Part shown: positions 45,123-58,540 of the stretch, one piece after another
Layout: the number at the start of each line of letters is the position of its first letter
Position numbering within the stretch: position 1 is the stretch's first letter
NCBI RefSeq assembly: GCF_000002425.4
Contig: NC_037261.1
Coordinates: 9,042,701-9,106,700, forward strand
DNA length: 64,000 nucleotides
Direction: 5' to 3'
Source of the DNA: Physcomitrium patens
Taxonomy: Eukaryota; Streptophyta; Bryopsida; Funariales; Funariaceae
Position numbers and translations under genes: made by a program
Notes under the pieces: generated by a model
Database searches by the model: none
Told to the model about the DNA's origin: nothing
What the model saw: the letters and a program-made list of their open reading frames with translations, nothing else

Positions 45123-46600
45123 AGATATAGCTAAGGAGTTATTATTATCATGTAGCGTGATTCTTCTGAACCAATTTTTTTTTCAATACTTCCCAAATAA
45201 TTAATCTTTTAAATACAATCGTTTTATTAATAAATTCGTTCAAAGTATTCACTGTCGGCATTGTAAACAACTTATTTTTAAAATATTTTCATTCAACCAA
45301 CACTAGAACAAATTGATAAACCTTGTTTTGATATGCATCACTAAAAATCAGTTAGATTTTAGAATTATTTATAGCATTCTAACCCCATAAATTTTTTTTA
45401 AATTAGAATTTTATTTTTACTAATTTTCAATGTTTACTGTTTAATCGTATTGTCTCTAAATATAATTATGGACTCATCCAATGCATACAATACTCATGAG
45501 TCTTTTTTCTTTTTTCTTTTTTCTTATGTAGCTTAGAAAATATACTTAAGTGATGAAATCAAGATATTAAATGATTTGCAGATTTTTTTAAAAAATAAAC
45601 TCTGCCGCAGAGCACAAAACAGTGTTCAAAATTTCCACTACAACATTCCTATATCAGAAACATTGCTTGTAAACATTACACGTCACTCGGTCCAATGCAA
45701 CCAAATTTAAAATTTCACAAATGAGAAGGCATCCTTATATCTGTTCACCACTGGCTCCTGTAGAATCCACCCCTATTACTATATCTATACACCCACACAT
45801 ATAATCAAATTCTACCAACAATGGAGTAGCTGCAATGCATTGCAGCGCAAGGCAACAAGAAGAAGAAGAAGCAGAGTCATGAGAAACAGGGAAAGGGGGG
45901 GGGGGGTAGCATGGCAAAAGGAGGATGGAACCTATGACCGCGAGGCATAGCCAGAGCAGGGTTGGTAAGGAGGTGAAGAAGGAGCAGATATGGCCCTCCT
46001 CCTCTTATTAGCAGCGGAGGGAGGGAGGAAGGAAGTGTTTGGATCGATCCATGGTGCCGATCCATGGTGCCCCGTCTCAACAGCAGCATCTAACCAATAC
46101 TCACTATCCAATGCTCACTATCTCACACTCATACCGCTCTCACACTCTCCCTCTCTCTCTCTCTCTCACTCATTTCCACTCCTCCTCGCACTCTATCTCG
46201 CGAACAATGCGTGCTCAATTCCTCGCCTATTTGTCTTCCTCTCGCTCTTCCCTCGCGTCTTTCCAATTGCCATCTTCGACGTCGACACTTACACGTGCAG
46301 ACACGCGCGCAATCGCGACGACGCGGCCCGACGTGGGCGAGCGCGGCCACGCTGCGGCTCACCACGAGGGATCTGTTGTGAACCCCGTGACGGAATTTAG
46401 TTTCGAGGGGATCGTGCAGGGTTTGCATCAGGATTTCGATGCGGGGGTGAGGGTTGGCAGGTGGAGGAGACGAGTTAGAGTACTAGGGTTGGGTGGGAGA
46501 TTTTCAGGGTAGGGGTTGTGGAGGAGGAGGAGGAGTGTGGTGGATTATGTAGGTGGAGGACGACGGACCGGGCATTGGTGTAGTTTTTGGAGGAGCAGAG
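44801..46600. other. spacer and leader upstream of the syntaxin gene
   Basis: 44800-45010 is GC-rich and may be the promoter or leader of the minus-strand gene. 45010-45720 is AT-rich with a TA microsatellite at 45087-45118. From about 45990 the DNA becomes pyrimidine-rich (CT run at 46149-46168) and then GC-rich, as expected of the promoter and 5' untranslated region of the syntaxin gene. Frames at 45990-46512 have no recognisable domain. Confidence 0.5.
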
Positions 46601-49600
46601 ATGGCGACGAGGAATCAGACTGCGCTATTTCGGAAGTACCGTCAAGCTTTGCGGTCTGTGAGGCCGTTTGCGGGCGCCTCGTCTCGCCACGGCGGGGCGA
46701 TCGAGCTTGTGGAAGCGCCCTTGCTCAAAGGCGGGCCCCGGGGTTACAATGCCGTTGTTGGGGAAGACCTTGATGCCGATCGCCTCAGGTGTGTACTCTT
46801 GGTCGTCTTCTGTGGTTCTGAAACCCTACGAGTAGTTGGAAATTACAGTTAGATGATATGGTCTCTATAGTAGGGTTAGATCTTTGTACCCGTTGAGAGA
46901 AGTGGAGGGATGTTCATGTCAACGATCTTGAGGTTGGGTACCCGGGGTTCATTCTTCGATTTTGGTTTATTTGCATGCGCGATGTAGACCCGCTCGTAGC
47001 AGAGTATGTTCATGTTCATCAAGTTAGAAAGGTTTGTGTTATTGTGTGAAGGAGTGAATTAGATTTGAGGAATTTCTAGTGTCACTGGGTCAGCAAGGTG
47101 GTTAAGTTGACAGTGAAAATATTGTGATCTTTTACTTAATTGACAGCTAAGGCACGAAGAGAAGAGCTGCAATATTTTGCTTTGAATTTGCAGAAAAAAT
47201 ATATCACGAATGCTACGGTTTCATGGCCTGTGTATTGTTCAGCCTTCCAAGCATAACGATGACTGGACTGAAGCGCGGTCAGCTTGAGTACAGTTTTAAA
47301 TTTACGTAGTGATACGCGACTGGTACACAAGCTCTATCGTGAAAATTGAGGGTATTTTCGTATGAAATGTTTTGGTGGAGATCTGGATATCTTCCTTTCA
47401 TCCAGTCAGAACGATAACACTCAACAAATGATTTAATGGATTAGGGTTTGGGAATCGTTTTCGATCATTCTCCAGGTCCATGGCGAGTTAAGTAGTCTTG
47501 ATGTTTTTCTACGTCGTAGTTGGATTCGGGAATCCTCTCTCTCTCTCTCGTTTGGTGTATATGTATGCATAAACACGTTCTTAACAAGTCGTGATGGAAA
47601 GCTTGATTCAGTAAACGAAACAATTCTATCATACATCTTCTTGTCAATTGCCGTCGATTTAGATGCCTGCCTAGAATACTTGAATTTTATTTAAGCTTTA
47701 TTGGATAAGAGTTGATATTTGCTCTCGACCCGTATTCCAATCCTCTGAAAGTGTATTTTTTATTTTTATTTTTTATATTTTTCTTGTGGACCTAAAAAAA
47801 AAGTCATACTTCAGAATTTTTTTCTCTTGCAGGCCGTTGGTTGAATGCTGGTCTATAGTGTACTTACTTGCTTTAAATGGCTGTATGGTTGTAGTGCGGG
47901 GTCATCAACACTGAATCTACCGCCGGGTTGGGTCGATATATCAGACCAAGTCTCTGCGGATATGCAACGGGCACGGTCGAAAATGGCGGAGCTAGCGAAA
48001 GCACATAGTCGCGCTTTGATGCCTTCATTTGATGACTTTTCTAAGGAGGAGCATACTATTGAGTTGTTGTCCCAGCAAATCACCAAGTTGTTAAAGAAGT
48101 GCGAGCAGAAGCTCCAGCAGCTTTCACGACCCTCGGGCCCGAGTGAACAAGATGCTAGTATTCGCAAGAATGTACAAGTAAGTTTGTAGCCTTGCGCATC
48201 AGCGATTGTTATAAGTATATGTATGTAGTTATTTAATCTATCAGGCTCGTTACCTTTTAACCAGAGGTTGGTGAGTTGGTGATCAAGTTCAGGTGCTTGG
48301 TGTCTAATATAGACAGCCTGCTCCTATGTTGTCGATGATGAAAGCCGCAGGAAAATATCCGTAGGCATAATTACAAACGAAGGCAGAATTGCTTCTAAAA
48401 CTCCGTTAGGGGAAAGAGTGATGCCATGTATCACATCGAACCTTCAAAATTTGTTATTGCAGTTGGTCATTTCATTACTTTCTTCCCGTTTTCTTCCTTG
48501 TTCATTCAGAGATCATTAGCAACGGATTTGCAAACCTTGTCCATGGATTTTCGGAAGCAACAGAAAGGTTATTTGAACAGATTGCAACGGCAGCAAGAGG
48601 TGCTTTTCTTGTCCTTCCAATCTCTCAATCATCTGTCTCTTTGATTTATTCTTGGACACAGTCGTTGGAATCTATCCTTTTTAAACAGTGGCGTAACATT
48701 GCATAAAATAACATAATAGAGAGATTTGCCTGGAGATACTCCTTCACATGGTATGAGATCGTATACACTTGCAATCCTTCTACGTGGAGCATGTCTGTGT
48801 TTGATTGGGTTTTCAATTTGTGCCGAATCAATCAGGGACAGGCCGTCGACGATGGGATTGGATTGAGAAAGCAGCCAAAATTGAGCGAAGATGATGACTT
48901 CTCTCAGGTCCTTACCAATATAAAATTCATTTGTGTATTAGCGATGTGATGCAATTTGACGCAATGATCTTGCTTTTAGTCTGTTTTTGTGATGAGGTCA
49001 AAGTAGAACACATTAGTGGCACGTTCATTGGATCACCAAAGATCTGTCTGAAATAGCCAAATGTGAAACTGAGTTCTTTGTATTAGTGTTACCCAGAAGC
49101 GTACGAGCATGACTTGCTTTGGGCACTTTGTGTAAATATCCTCGGACTCGAGCTTCTAGGTGGTCTAGACTTATTTCGTAGGTCTTGTAGTAATATTTTT
49201 AGAGAAGTTGGTCTGATTAATGTTTGAGCTATGAATCTGAGCCTGAATTTGGAGCAATGTGTCTTTATAAGCTATGATGTGATTTCTCATTTTTCCACGC
49301 TCTGTTTACAGAGTTTGTCGAATCAACATCTTCAACAACTTAGACAAAATGAAGCTTTGTCCATTGAACGAGAGAAGGAAATTAGTCAGGTAACTTAGTC
49401 TCTTGGAAATGACTGCTTCATAATGGTTCAGTGTGACACTTATTCATTTGTGTTTAAGATAAGGCACGTGCTTATAGGGAAGTTTCTGTTGGGATCCTTT
49501 CTTTAATGGATTTCTTAGTGAACACCCTTTCTAATTTTACGAATAAAGGCAGTTGTGGTATGGTGAATGCACTCTTTGAATTAAAGAAGTGCGCCTGACA

Positions 49601-49800
49601 TTCATGTCTTGTTGATGTCCATTCAGATTGTGGAGTCTGTTAATGACTTAGCACAAATCATGAAGGACCTTTCAGTTCTCGTCATTGACCAGGTGTGAGG
49701 CTTAAGCACGAGAATCATAGCTAATTTTGTTCCTTTCTAGCTTTTTCCTTTTGCGCATGTTGCAACTTTGAAACATCATCATTCCAATATCACTCCCTTT

Positions 49801-49836
<36 letters not shown>

Positions 49837-50201
49837 TTTCTCACTGGCTCTGTATCACGTTCTCGATATCAACAGGGAACAATAGTCGATCGTATAGATT
49901 ACAACATCACCAATGTTGCTGCCTCCGTGGAGCAGGGGGTGAAAGAACTTGTCAAGGTGGGAACCTCGATGCTTTTTATCTCCTCAAGTGGACTTTAAGG
50001 CAGTTTAGCATTGTTTTGAAATTTGGACATGCTGCAGAAGTTTTTATAATGTAAAACCGATAAATGACCTGGCTTATTGGATGATCGCAGGCAGAGGAGA
50101 CTCAGAAAAGAGGAGGCATGGTGACATGTATATTGGTGCTCATTGTTCTGTGTGCAGCCATGCTCATAATTTACGTCCTGAAAAAGATCATTGGACTCTG
50201 A
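46601..50201 (+). CDS. SYP4: SYP4-type Qa-SNARE syntaxin (trans-Golgi), 8 coding exons
   Basis: Exons 46601-46788, 47895-48177, 48510-48599, 48836-48907, 49312-49389, 49627-49692, 49876-49956 and 50091-50201 join through GT-AG introns into 323 codons (322 residues). The protein starts MATRNQT, the start shared by plant SYP4 (Tlg2/syntaxin-16 type). The N-terminal part holds LPPGWVDISDQV and an AKAHSRALMPSF helix; then come the Habc helices, a Qa-SNARE motif at residues 228-289 with the zero-layer Gln 259 in VIDQGTIVDRID, and a C-terminal membrane anchor near residues 295-317. Such proteins drive vesicle fusion at the trans-Golgi network and early endosome with Qb, Qc and R-SNAREs. An upstream in-frame ATG (46553) exists, but MATRNQT fits the family. 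All exon joins keep frame and no damage is seen. Confidence 0.93.
49799..49838 (+). repeat. TTTC microsatellite in syntaxin intron 6
   Basis: About ten TTTC units lie 38 bases upstream of the exon 7 splice acceptor (CAACAG, exon from 49876). The tract is pyrimidine-only on the sense strand, so it could add to the polypyrimidine tract used for splicing. Confidence 0.9.
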
Positions 50202-50961
50202 CATGGTGGTCTCTAGGTGGGCAAGTATTGTGAGCAGCTTCTTATTCGCATGCATCTCCGATGCTAGCACTTGAATGAGAACCACATTGGGGTGTGCAAA
50301 CTTTGTTCACATCGAATGGCATACACATTTAGCTTTATAATGGCTCACTTGTTCAACATGTTGACTAGGGCAATGATCAAAGGTAATTGCTATCCCAGGA
50401 CATACCTTGGAGTGATATACTGTGATATCTACCCCACCAACACGTTGGCCTAGGGCACGGTGGGTTTGAAGAAATGGCTGTCTTGGAGTGGAGGAATGAA
50501 GAGTGTAATACCAGACATGTATTCTGAGGAAGGTGCTCTAGGTTCAAAGCGTTTGAGACTGGAGTGTTGACGTATTCGGATTTGCCCACTTCCAGCAGCT
50601 GTGGACTTGTATGTCAACCTCGCCTGAGCTGTTGATTTGAGCATTACCCAGACTTGTGGAAAATTTTCTCGACTTTCAAGCACCTTTTCAGTGTTGCATT
50701 CTTTTGCTGAGGATATGCTCGGACTTGGAACTATGTGGAGCTCTGAAACCTTGAGGTTGGATTCCAGAAGCATGTATAGCAAGATGCTTGTGGGAGAATT
50801 GGGATGATTGACAATAGTTGACATACCTGGCGCTCCTTCGTGTACCTCATTTGTTCTCTTCAAAATGTACAATAACTCTTCAAGTACACTGTCGGAAGCT
50901 TATGTTGGACATGAGTTTGACGAAGACTTGCAAGTGGGCGAAAGCATGTGAGAAGGTCTCG

Positions 50962-50992
<31 letters not shown>

Positions 50993-52100
50993 CTTTTTTT
51001 TGGCTATTCATTTGTTCCCCCATTCTGCTTCATTGAGTTAGCTGGGGTTGCAAGCCACCTGAATACAAAACCTTGCTTTATATCACCAACACTAATGGAT
51101 GCTTGGCTGCGTTGATTTTATGTGGTTAGGGAGGTTCTTTTCATAATCTTGACAGGGTTCATGTGTTGAAGTGATAATGAGTCACACACGTGTTCTACTA
51201 ATCATGGTTTTTTCTGGTGCCGAAAACACCCAGCTCTTTGCCGTAAGCGATGGGGGCCTTGTCTGGTCCGGTCTGGTCTTTGGTCAAAATTACTTACAAG
51301 GCTTGTGCGTATGTGTTACTTAGAACCTCATCGTTTCCGAGTCCATTCCAGTACCCAAGCTAGTGGTTTCATCATTGCATCTTATTAGAAACAAATGACA
51401 GAAACAGACATCCCCCGTGAATGCTCCGCTCTGAACAGAAACAGTATACTTCAGATTTTTCATGCACTAATTACAGATTTCAGTATATGCTGCAATTTCA
51501 TTTAATTTTCCAATAAATCCATCATCTATAAAGCATCACTTTCAAAGCTGGGGAAGTTTGTGCATCTCTGCAATGGTCCATTCACAGGTCTGGTCCCACT
51601 GGCACAGCTTTAGAGCCAGTGCAGCAGCTGATAGTGATTTGAGCACCTGTAAATCGCCTTCAGTTGTATCAAAGTGAACTTAGGTGAGTTTTTTCTCTCA
51701 ATCTTAACTAGCAATATTGATGGTCGTTTTAAAATCTGGTGGCCAAGTCAAGAATATCCTTACCACCACATCGCATGTTTTGTCAGGTTAGTAAATAATA
51801 ATCCACCACGAAGTTCTGATAATTCTCATGGACTCCATCATGTGCAACAGAAGAGCTTCCCGATGCTTCTTATTCTTCATGGAGTCATGAAATGCAGGAA
51901 AAGCCACGTCAGCAAGCCAATCTACTTGCATGGCACAATTTATTAGGGCAGCAGTGTCTGAATCCAGATCACGCAGTGAGAGGTCATCTCCTACCAACAG
52001 TTAGTCCCCAAGGCACCAGAACTCCCATCACAATGAATTCCTTGACAATGAAAATTTCTTAAGGGACAAATTCCAAGCCCACCTTATAAATTATGATAAA
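50202..52100. other. 3' flank of the syntaxin gene, no supported gene
   Basis: The moderate composition to about 51000 fits a 3' untranslated region or non-coding transcript; a T-rich run stands at 50962-51001. Frames here (for example 140 codons minus at 50450-50872) show no domain. A 69-codon minus frame at 51788-51997 with DLDSDTAALINCAMQVDWLA looks somewhat protein-like, but no family is recognised and no partner exon was found. Confidence 0.45.
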
Positions 52101-52729
52101 TTCTTATTCCACGAATTTAAATATACCTAATACTATTAACTATAGTTAAGATTTAAGATTCATTTATTTTTAAATATTCTACCAGAAAAATATACTCATT
52201 ATTAATATTGAAATTTTAATTGCAAAAAGAATAAAATTTAAATCGCAAAATAATTATTGATAAATTTCCAATTCAAACTATCTAAAAAAAATTATATAAT
52301 GTTTTCCTATAACATAGTAATTATTCATTAGCTATATATATATATATATATATATATGTTAAATTGTAGGCTTTTGTACTAAAATTGTTTTTATTTTATA
52401 TCTTTATCATAATTATTTTTTCACAAATACTATATATATGTGTGTGCGTGTGAATTTCAGGAATATCATATAAAAATTCAAACATAATAATTATCTAATA
52501 CATAATGATATTTGTTGCACTAATTTTAATAATGAAATTAAAATACTCCTTGACTTGTGAAGTACAGTTGTTTCAAATCGAATTACATATTTTACATCAA
52601 TTCTAATTGATTTAAGTTTTTAATTTAATTTAAAGTAATAATAAAACATAGATTATTCTCTACTTTGTAAACTGAAATCATTCATTAAAACTCATAAAAA
52701 CAGATGTTGTACATAATAAATATATATAC

Positions 52730-52761
<32 letters not shown>

Positions 52762-52919
52762 ATACACAATTTTTTAGTTGCATTCTTGAAATTATAATAT
52801 ACAAACTTAAAAACATGTAGTACTTTTCAAATGGTGAGATGTGAATTTGTTTATTTTTGGAGCACAAACTACATATATGCTTTAGAAATTGAAAACTTTC
52901 TGCTTGTAATTTAACTTCA

Positions 52920-52959
<40 letters not shown>

Positions 52960-53369
52960 ACACACATCGTTAATGGATTTAAAAATTAAAACTGGAATTT
53001 AGACAATCAAACAATATTTACCATAATTACATTGAATACTTGGTTTTCTCTCTCTTTTGTTAAAAAATAGATATTCTGATGATTGTGATGTGTGTTTGAA
53101 TGGTATTTACAATAAATACGTAAAATAAGAGTTTGTTTTTTAATTAAAATTTATAAACTATTAAGATCTGAAATTTTCATGTATGTATATATAGAAATGC
53201 ACCCCATTTAATTTATCACTGATAGACAAAACAATTATGAGTTATAAGAAGCATATTAGTTAAGGAATATAAGTTTACAACCTAAGAATAACCAATATTC
53301 TAGCAAAGATTATCAAAGCAAAGAATATTAATTAAGGGATATTAACTAAAGAAGATAAATTTTGTATAC

Positions 53370-53416
<47 letters not shown>

Positions 53417-53681
53417 AAAATGTGTTTATATATGTATATATGTATATGTATATATGTATATGTATATATATATATAATTACGAGAAGCAAAAGACAAATA
53501 TTTCAATATTTTTTATTAACTTTTATAGTAAATTATTGACTTCTTGAATTCAAAATGCATGATTTTCTAAGATAGATAATTTTTGATATTACAAAAATTA
53601 AACAATGATATACTTTAAAGCAAATAATTAGTTACTATTTACAAAACTTATAGCTAGCAAAGGAAATATAACTTTATTGTT

Positions 53682-53714
<33 letters not shown>

Positions 53715-53763
53715 TTTACTTATTATATTTATTGAGCTCAAAAAAACACAATAATAGCCACTA

Positions 53764-53800
<37 letters not shown>

Positions 53801-54604
53801 AGTAACAAGTGGTTTACAAATTATTATTTTTTTATAGTAAGCTGCTGGAGCTTCTGCTTGCAGCAAATTCAACAGAATAAAACCATTTAAATGTTTTATT
53901 TTATTTTTATTTATTTAAGTGAATATTTTTAAGGTTTTTATCCTTACATTTGGAAACAAATTAACTGGTAACCAGCTTCCCAAATAAACATGTTTTATAT
54001 TGTTGATGGTACATATAATCAACATTAATTGAATACTTTTTAGCAGATTTTTTAAAAACTTGTATTCAATCATAATAAAACCATGACCATATTATTAAAA
54101 ATTTTGTGGGTGAAAAATAAATATTGTAAAAATAGAGACATTATTATAAATCTCATTTGATGATCCAATAAGAAAGGGCTGCCATTTGTTACATGTAACT
54201 TCACTGTTTGAATTGATTATTTTGGAAGAGTCTTTAGCATCATTTCTTGGAAGATTAGTGTGTAATTTTTCAAGTGTGTATATATATACCTCTTGGGCTA
54301 TATATATATATATATATATATACCAGAATTATTTAAAAAAAGTATTGAAATAAAAAATAATTAAAAAATATATATTGAATAGGTGGTGGGTTTTGGTGGC
54401 AAAACCAAAAATTATGATGGTGTGAGGTGGAAGGAAAATTGTGGTAGCAATAGCAAAAATTATTAAGATTCTTTATTTAAAAAAAAAAAAATTAAAAATA
54501 AATATACACATCAATCATTTTAAATTATAATATTAACAATGGTTAATTTTATTTTAAAGCATAGTAAAATGGCTTCTAAAAAACTTATTATGGTTGTGAT
54601 CATG

Positions 54605-54640
<36 letters not shown>

Positions 54641-54729
54641 TTGAAAAAAATAAAATTTAAAGATTATAATTAATATTTGAAAATACATTGTCTTAGTAAA
54701 TTAGTGTAATATATATTTATTTGTATAAG
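52101..54729. repeat. AT-rich spacer with dense TA microsatellites and poly-A tracts
   Basis: Long TA runs at 52333-52357, 53368-53395 (continuing into a TG run to 53416), 53681-53708, 54298-54322 and 54606-54635. Poly-A tracts of about 33 bases stand at 52925-52957 and about 53768-53799. No gene was seen. The poly-A tracts have no recognisable retroposon body upstream. Confidence 0.7.
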
Positions 54730-55410
54730 TAAATAGAAAAAAATATATAAAATTATAATATCTTGTATATTGGTATAAATATTGTATTGGTAAGCACATA
54801 TGGAAGCTACCAAAGAATTTTACTAATGTACAAGAAATAGTTTATTATTATTTTTCATTGATAGTATCTATCTAAACCAAGAACTATATATTGATAATAA
54901 ACTGCTATAAAATATGAAGAAGTAAGTTCAAAAATCAAAATTTTTCTATATCAACTTAGAAATGTTTTACAAGTTTTAAATTAGCAAGATAGAGAACCAA
55001 CAGTTAGAGGATGTATCTCAAGAATTGTGATTATTAAAGAAAACATTAAGACCGTCTTAGACTTTATTGTATCGAAATCAAAATGAAGATCTTCAAGGAA
55101 GAAATACTCATTTTCACATAGATAATAAAATACACTATGTAATACAATAACTTTTGAAGGGATTTTTCATGCTTGGTGATACTATTGGAAGTAGATATTA
55201 TATTTGATAGCATTCTAAATGTGAGATTTGAAGATAATCATGAAGGCCTTGATAAAGATCAAATGATTAGATGATTTTCTTGCTCAAGTATGGAATTTTA
55301 TAGATAACTACTAATGATCTATCAAAAACTTTTGTGCAAAGCATAGATTAGAGTTTGTAGCAAATATCAGTAAAAAAATTATTGTATTTTACATACTTAA
55401 TTAAAATTCC
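54730..55410 (+). mobile_element. gypsy-family tail fragment (chromodomain end and extra ORF)
   Basis: The plus strand reads a decayed chromodomain end (LYIGINIVLVSTYG-like, about 54760-54840) and then the extra ORF relic from AGAGAACCAACAG at about 54986 through the YEGLDKD-type middle to EFVANI near 55350-55370. No LTR could be recognised on either side. It is the only transposon relic seen in the gene-flanking right half of the window. Confidence 0.65.
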
Positions 55411-55645
55411 TATTATATAATTAATATTTATTTAAGTGTTGATTTTCCATTATTTTGTTAAATTTCTATTTCTAAATAAATTATTATGAAATTAAAATTT
55501 TATATGTGTGTATGTATGTATGTATGGATGTATAAACATTTATAATCTTTAAACAAGTGTATTTCTATTTTTCTATTATAAGTTTTTGATGATTTAAAAA
55601 AATTGTTTGACTTACAACATGTGTAAAATTTTGGTCTACAATAGC

Positions 55646-55682
<37 letters not shown>

Positions 55683-56669
55683 AATCAAAAATAAAATAGA
55701 TTGGTGATGAAAAATTCCAAGATATAAATAGAATTTTAAAATCTAAAATTACATTACATGTTATTGTTATACTATAAGTGTATTGAACCTGCTACTGATT
55801 AATCAATCTTTCAGAAGTCGACATGTAGTTATTTTTATTCTATATTAAATAAAGAAACATAAAAATTAAACTTTATCAAAAGTTATTATTTCAAAAATAC
55901 AGCATGAGTATGTCCTTTATGCACTATAATTTACATCATTTAAAATTAAAAATTAAAAAATTAAAAATTAAAAAATTAAAAAATAGAAACATTGTACAAA
56001 GTTAACAAACAACATAATACCCACATTGATATACAAATATTTTTTTTCATAATTATCTTATCTAATAATACCTATGTAAGAAAGAAATATATATATTGAA
56101 AAAGATAACTTTCATTTGTATTTTTAATACACTTAATCAAGCTTTACTATCTTTATCTAAGTAATCACTATGATAATTGATTATTATTTAGAATTGAAAT
56201 TTTATCTATTGTCCAATCTTCTAATCTCATTTTCAAAAACCAATAGATTATGTCTCATAAGTTTGCTTTTAGCCTTATAATTTTTAAGCAATACTTATTT
56301 GAACTAAATAGATATATAAATTATTACAATTATTAGATATATCAAAAATTATATTATTTTAGAGTACCCTTGTATTTAAATGAGATATTAATTTTATTAT
56401 AATATATTTTAAACTATATTTAAATATAAAATTTTGATGTGATAATTAATCTAATATAGTCAAAAAAATCTCATGACATAAAACCTATAATTATTATTTA
56501 CATTCCAAAACGTATTTAAAAATTAAAATTATATTTTGGAAATTTCACATATTAAATAAATTGTGAGATAAATGTAAAATTTTGAACCCGTGAAATTTTC
56601 TCTTTTAAAAATAATATATAATTAGAAATAAAACCTTATTCAAAATAAATTGTAAAGAAAGATGTAATC

Positions 56670-56705
<36 letters not shown>

Positions 56706-57000
56706 AAAATCACAAATACATTAGTTTAATTCTTGTTAATAGAATAATTCTGTATAAGCAAAGTTGCTATGTAATACATTTTTTTTAATTAAAATTTTAC
56801 CAGTTTCCAAAACCCTTTGAACGCTTTTCTTATAACTAACCATCTACGAGTGGAAAAGAATGAGTTTTCACTCTCCAATAAGCACCAAACTACATGATCC
56901 AACACCAATATATATATATATATATATATATATAGATAAAGTTTCACTCACAAATAATAGTATTCACCTTTTACATCAAATAAATCAAATAAATCATAAC
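55411..57000. repeat. AT-rich spacer with TA microsatellites
   Basis: TA runs at 55648-55679, 56673-56702 and 56908-56934, and an AATTAAAA-type run at about 55940-55985. No gene is supported. Confidence 0.65.
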
Positions 57001-57153
57001 TGCAAATTAGATAATAGTCATCATCTTGTCAACCTTTTTTCTTCTTTTTGTGAATGGAGCCTAGAGCAGCCACATGGGAGGAGGGAGGCAGGGATGGAAA
57101 TTGTCTTTGGTGTGACCAATATCTTTGTGTGTGTGAGTGTGCACATGTAAATG

Positions 57154-57187
<34 letters not shown>

Positions 57188-58540
57188 GAAAGAGAGAGAG
57201 TCTATGATTTTAGAGGTGAAGCCAACTTGGGTGTGTAGGAGGATGATGGTGAAAACAACACATGAGGCTCTTGCCCAAAAGGTCTTTTGGGAACAGTCCC
57301 AAAGTAGCTGGCAATTGAAGTATCCCAAGGCAAAGGAGGCAACACAAAGGGCAAAGGCAAAGGCAAAGTGGCTCCAGGAGTGGAGCTTGTATCATACCAT
57401 TGGCATGTCTTTGTTTGCCCTAAGTACATCAAGCAAGCAAACCTGCCACCTACTTACCATCCATCACCACGACCTCCCCCCAAAAAAGATCCCTGAACAT
57501 AGAATTCTTCCTTGTTCTCCAATAAAACACTCCACAACAAGAGAATACAAATAAATAAATAAATTTGACAATGAAAATAAAATAATAAACTTAAAAAAGC
57601 CAAAGAACCAATGACTGGAAAAATAATGTTTTCATGAGGATATTGAATACTGGAAATATTTCTTTCTCTTTTTTTCTTCTTTTCCTGTAATTTTTAATTG
57701 TGTGAATGTGTGATATTCTAAAACTCGCATTGACATTCGAGTCGGTTGTTTACTCGCATTGGTGCCACTTGTCTTGTCAAACTTGTATACTACCTGGAAT
57801 CAATTGGTGATAATGTAAACATTATATTGTTAATTTTATTATTGTTTATATATTTATTTAAAGAAAGAAAAGGAAAAAGTTGAGACTTGGAGAGGACTGT
57901 GAGGAGGAAAATAATGGGAACAAGTCCAAGTAAGAGAATGCGGAAGTAAATGTTCATGTCCAAAATTGCAATTTCTCTGTTAAAGGTCAAAGTAGGGTTT
58001 TCATTGCACTTGTATTTTTGCATAGGACACTCAAAAACTACCAAAATGGCAACTAAAAAAAGAAAAAAGAAACAAACAATCAAACAAACAAACAAACACA
58101 TACATACATACATACATACATACATAAATACCTGTGTGTGTGTTTCTGAATGAATGGATGGATGAATGAATGATACCACTATGGAAGGAACAGAAACGTT
58201 GTCGAAGAATGTAAAGTTGGTTTGAGGTTTGGGTTCACTCCAATGGAACCTACTTTTAGATCTTCAGTTTTGAACAAACTTTGGACACCCCAATCAATGA
58301 ATCTTGAATTCAACCCTCAAAAGCCAAAACAGTAATCGCCAATCACTATTCTGGGTTGTAAATGTGATCAAACAAGTGTGCTCCCACAACCTGATGTACC
58401 AAGCATAGACTCCAGTTCCAAATGAAACAGGGGGAAAGGAACCCTAAGTTAGTTTAAGTAGCACAAGCCGATAATTGCCAGAGTGTGCCATTAATAACAC
58501 CCATTAACTTTGTAATAGCAATTTGTGATAAGACCCCATT
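57001..58540. other. mixed-composition patch, no supported gene
   Basis: 57040-57540 is distinctly less AT-rich than its surroundings, with a GGCAAA hexamer run at 57350-57368 and a 116-codon plus frame (57204-57554) that has no domain. A TA run stands at 57157-57183, and CATA and AACA tetranucleotide runs at about 58075-58126. A non-coding transcript or decayed gene is possible for 57040-57540. Confidence 0.4.

Noticed and set aside
45990-46512. Overlapping plus-strand frames of 136 and 157 codons before the syntaxin gene
   Set aside because: Ser/Leu/His-rich products of a CT-repeat leader, with no domain and no splice to the syntaxin frame.
46553-46600. Upstream in-frame ATG of the syntaxin gene
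   Set aside because: Would add 16 residues unlike the family; MATRNQT at 46601 matches the usual SYP4 start.
47834-47894. Splice acceptor TTGCAG at 47828-47833 as start of syntaxin exon 2
   Set aside because: It leads to a TGA in frame before the conserved LPPGWVDIS region; the acceptor ending at 47894 keeps the frame.
50450-50872. 140-codon minus-strand frame behind the syntaxin gene
   Set aside because: No domain, no supporting start context; likely antisense of the 3' untranslated region.
53362-53547. 61-codon plus-strand frame of Tyr, Ile, Cys and Val
   Set aside because: Translation of TA and TG microsatellites.
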